From CAZFHA01 sp964518595 (GTDB taxonomy: Bacteria > Bacillota > Clostridia > Saccharofermentanales > Saccharofermentanaceae), in contig CAZFHA010000006.1 of assembly GCA_964518595.1 (NCBI GenBank), positions 1 to 64,000 of the forward strand: a DNA stretch of 64,000 nt, read 5' to 3'. The translations under genes and the position numbers were made by a program. Under the pieces are notes generated by a model, which was not told where the DNA came from, did no database searches, and saw nothing but the letters and a program-made list of their open reading frames with translations. Every line of letters begins with the position of its first letter. The first letter of the stretch is position 1. This document shows, one piece after another, positions 62,904 through 64,000 of the stretch.

Positions 62904-63725
62904 CTAACGTAAAAAGAACACAATAGCTACAAAGTGGCAAAGAGCTCCGAAATCAACCAAGAAATGCCAAACCATATGAGCAAAGGGAAAACGCATAGAA
63001 AAACTTATAATCCCAGCAGTATAACAAATACCGCCAGCAAATATCAGCCAAAAGGCCGGAGCCGTGGCACCATTAATCAGAGCAGGCATACAGAGCACCA
63101 CCATCCACCCCATAATTAAGTAGATTGCGATGGTAATAATATAAGCCCGGGGCGTCTTGGAGAAGGCCAAAGATTTGAATAATGTTCCGGCAATAACCAA
63201 TGCCCACTGAATAATGCAAAGCGCAATTCCTAGAGTTCCACCAATAATTGACAGAGCAATTGGTGTATACGTACCGGCAATGGCTACATAAATCATGATG
63301 TGGTCGATCCGATTCATCACGGCTTTATGTGGTGTACCATAACCCATGGCATGGTAAATAGTCGAGGCCATGAACATAAAGAAAATGGAAATAATAAAGA
63401 CTGATACCCCAAAGACATCTAGTATTTCTTTGCCCGGTGGTGCATTAGTATAGGTTCGAATCGCCGCAAAGGGCAGCATACAAAGCACAAAAATAGCCAT
63501 AACGCCATGAGTAATGGTGTTGCCAATCTCTTCGCCCAAAGACTCTCTGGTTTTGCGGCGGAGTCGCTTAACCGCATTCTTTCCTTGATCTACCCAAGAT
63601 AAATCTTTTAGTCCTTCCTCTAAGGCATCTGAGGAAACAGCTTTAACCACTGTATCCACAGCTACCGCTTCCTTATCTCGTCGGCCTTCCAACCAAGCCC
63701 GCCAAAAAGTTTTATTATTTGACAT
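62904..63725 (-). CDS. Hemolysin III family (PAQR-type) membrane protein
   Basis: The 273-residue protein has seven membrane helices and the marks of the family: the Glu/His-rich start EEIGNTITHGVMAIF, STIYHAMGYG, NRIDHIMIYVAIAGTYTPIAL and the end HFLVDFGALCHFVAIVFF. The conserved His and Asp residues would bind a metal. It carries an extra 65-residue, charged N-terminal tail. GAGGTGATCGA lies before the ATG at 63725. Despite its name a haemolytic role is not demonstrated for most members. Confidence 0.9.
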   Translation of the reverse strand: MSNNKTFWRAWLEGRRDKEAVAVDTVVKAVSSDALEEGLKDLSWVDQGKNAVKRLRRKTRESLGEEIGNTITHGVMAIFVLCMLPFAAIRTYTNAPPGKEILDVFGVSVFIISIFFMFMASTIYHAMGYGTPHKAVMNRIDHIMIYVAIAGTYTPIALSIIGGTLGIALCIIQWALVIAGTLFKSLAFSKTPRAYIITIAIYLIMGWMVVLCMPALINGATAPAFWLIFAGGICYTAGIISFSMRFPFAHMVWHFLVDFGALCHFVAIVFFLR

Positions 63726-63821
63726 TCGATCACCTCGCAGCAAATTTTAAAAAACCTATAATCTAGTTTTCATAATGATATAACAAAATTATACAAATTA
63801 CAACACAGAGATTAATCAAAT

Positions 63822-64000
63822 TCAATGGTTATCACTATTGGGGGTACGAGCGCCAAGAGCCTTGGCCAACTCAGGGTTAGAAAACTTTGTTGAGTCATCT
63901 AGGCGTAGCTGCTCTGCCTGATAAGCTTGACGGTAGAAACGGAAAAGCTGGGTTCCCCCATATATCAACAGCAAAACCGGTAGCATCCACCCACTTAAGC
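63822..64000 (-). CDS. Partial gene, C-terminal 59 residues of a membrane-anchored protein
   Basis: The open minus-strand frame runs off the window end and stops at 63822-63824. The visible part starts with a hydrophobic segment (SGWMLPVLLLIYGGTQLF) followed by a charged tail ending TPNSDNH. It is the 3' end of a gene whose start lies beyond 64000; its family cannot be told. Confidence 0.6.
   Translation of the reverse strand, partial: LSGWMLPVLLLIYGGTQLFRFYRQAYQAEQLRLDDSTKFSNPELAKALGARTPNSDNH

Overview
The window is from a low-to-moderate G+C Gram-positive bacterium, most likely a member of the Clostridia. The evidence is a str operon in the order rpsL-rpsG-fusA-tuf, AGGAGG-type ribosome sites before most genes, intrinsic terminators with U-runs, BlaI/M56 genes, an AgrC/AgrA-type two-component pair, a TPP-riboswitch/YkoFEDC thiamine-precursor ECF transporter and a very large repeat-rich surface protein. 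I cannot name the genus from sequence alone.

Layout. 1-410: tRNA-Val (minus) and tRNA-Cys (plus). 411-8935: a HEAT-like protein, then a 2448-residue secreted protein made of a beta-helix-like head and 26 InlB-type B-repeats. 9055-9321: a promoter-tRNA-Met-tRNA-Glu-terminator unit. 9389-13873: an AEC transporter, a TRIC/UPF0126 membrane protein, a Gfo/Idh/MocA oxidoreductase, a DUF985 cupin and a Ca2+/cation antiporter. 14006-16702 (minus): a C_GCAxxG_C_C protein, a DUF4143 ATPase and an unrecognised A+T-rich gene. 16757-22206: rlmD-type 23S rRNA methyltransferase, a class A penicillin-binding protein and short-form glutamate 5-kinase. 22349-28176: a polyamine uptake operon (XRE-cupin regulator, potABCD, PH-domain membrane protein) with a visible promoter and operator. 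28263-32449: a GNAT enzyme, an alpha/beta hydrolase carrying an EF-hand pair, and an Agr-type kinase and LytTR regulator. 32544-37243: the str operon. 37378-40936: the TPP riboswitch and ykoFEDC. 41124-45957: a MarR-controlled heterodimeric ABC exporter with a cytidylate-kinase-like gene. 46190-51768: a BlaI-M56 locus with two M56 genes whose first 1238 bp are identical by eye, and a decayed third copy. 52037-54023: a DUF308 protein and a fluoride-riboswitch-controlled antiporter. 54076-62858: a maltodextrin/glycogen cluster (malQ, ABC permeases and binding protein, glgP, LacI regulator) sharing TTTTCGAAAA operators. 62904-64000: a hemolysin III protein and a truncated gene.

How the genes work together. 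The LacI-type regulator probably represses the binding-protein operon, glycogen phosphorylase and itself, since the same palindrome sits on all three promoters. BlaI probably represses the M56 operon through two palindromes on its promoter, and the M56 proteases would relieve this when their divergent outer domains sense a signal. The thiamine, fluoride and polyamine units each show their own control element in the sequence. The points most worth a second look are the homogenised M56 pair with its relic, the TTTTCGAAAA regulon, the fluoride riboswitch on a non-CrcB antiporter, and the hexad super-repeat in the giant surface protein. No CRISPR array, rRNA gene, insertion sequence or prophage was seen.
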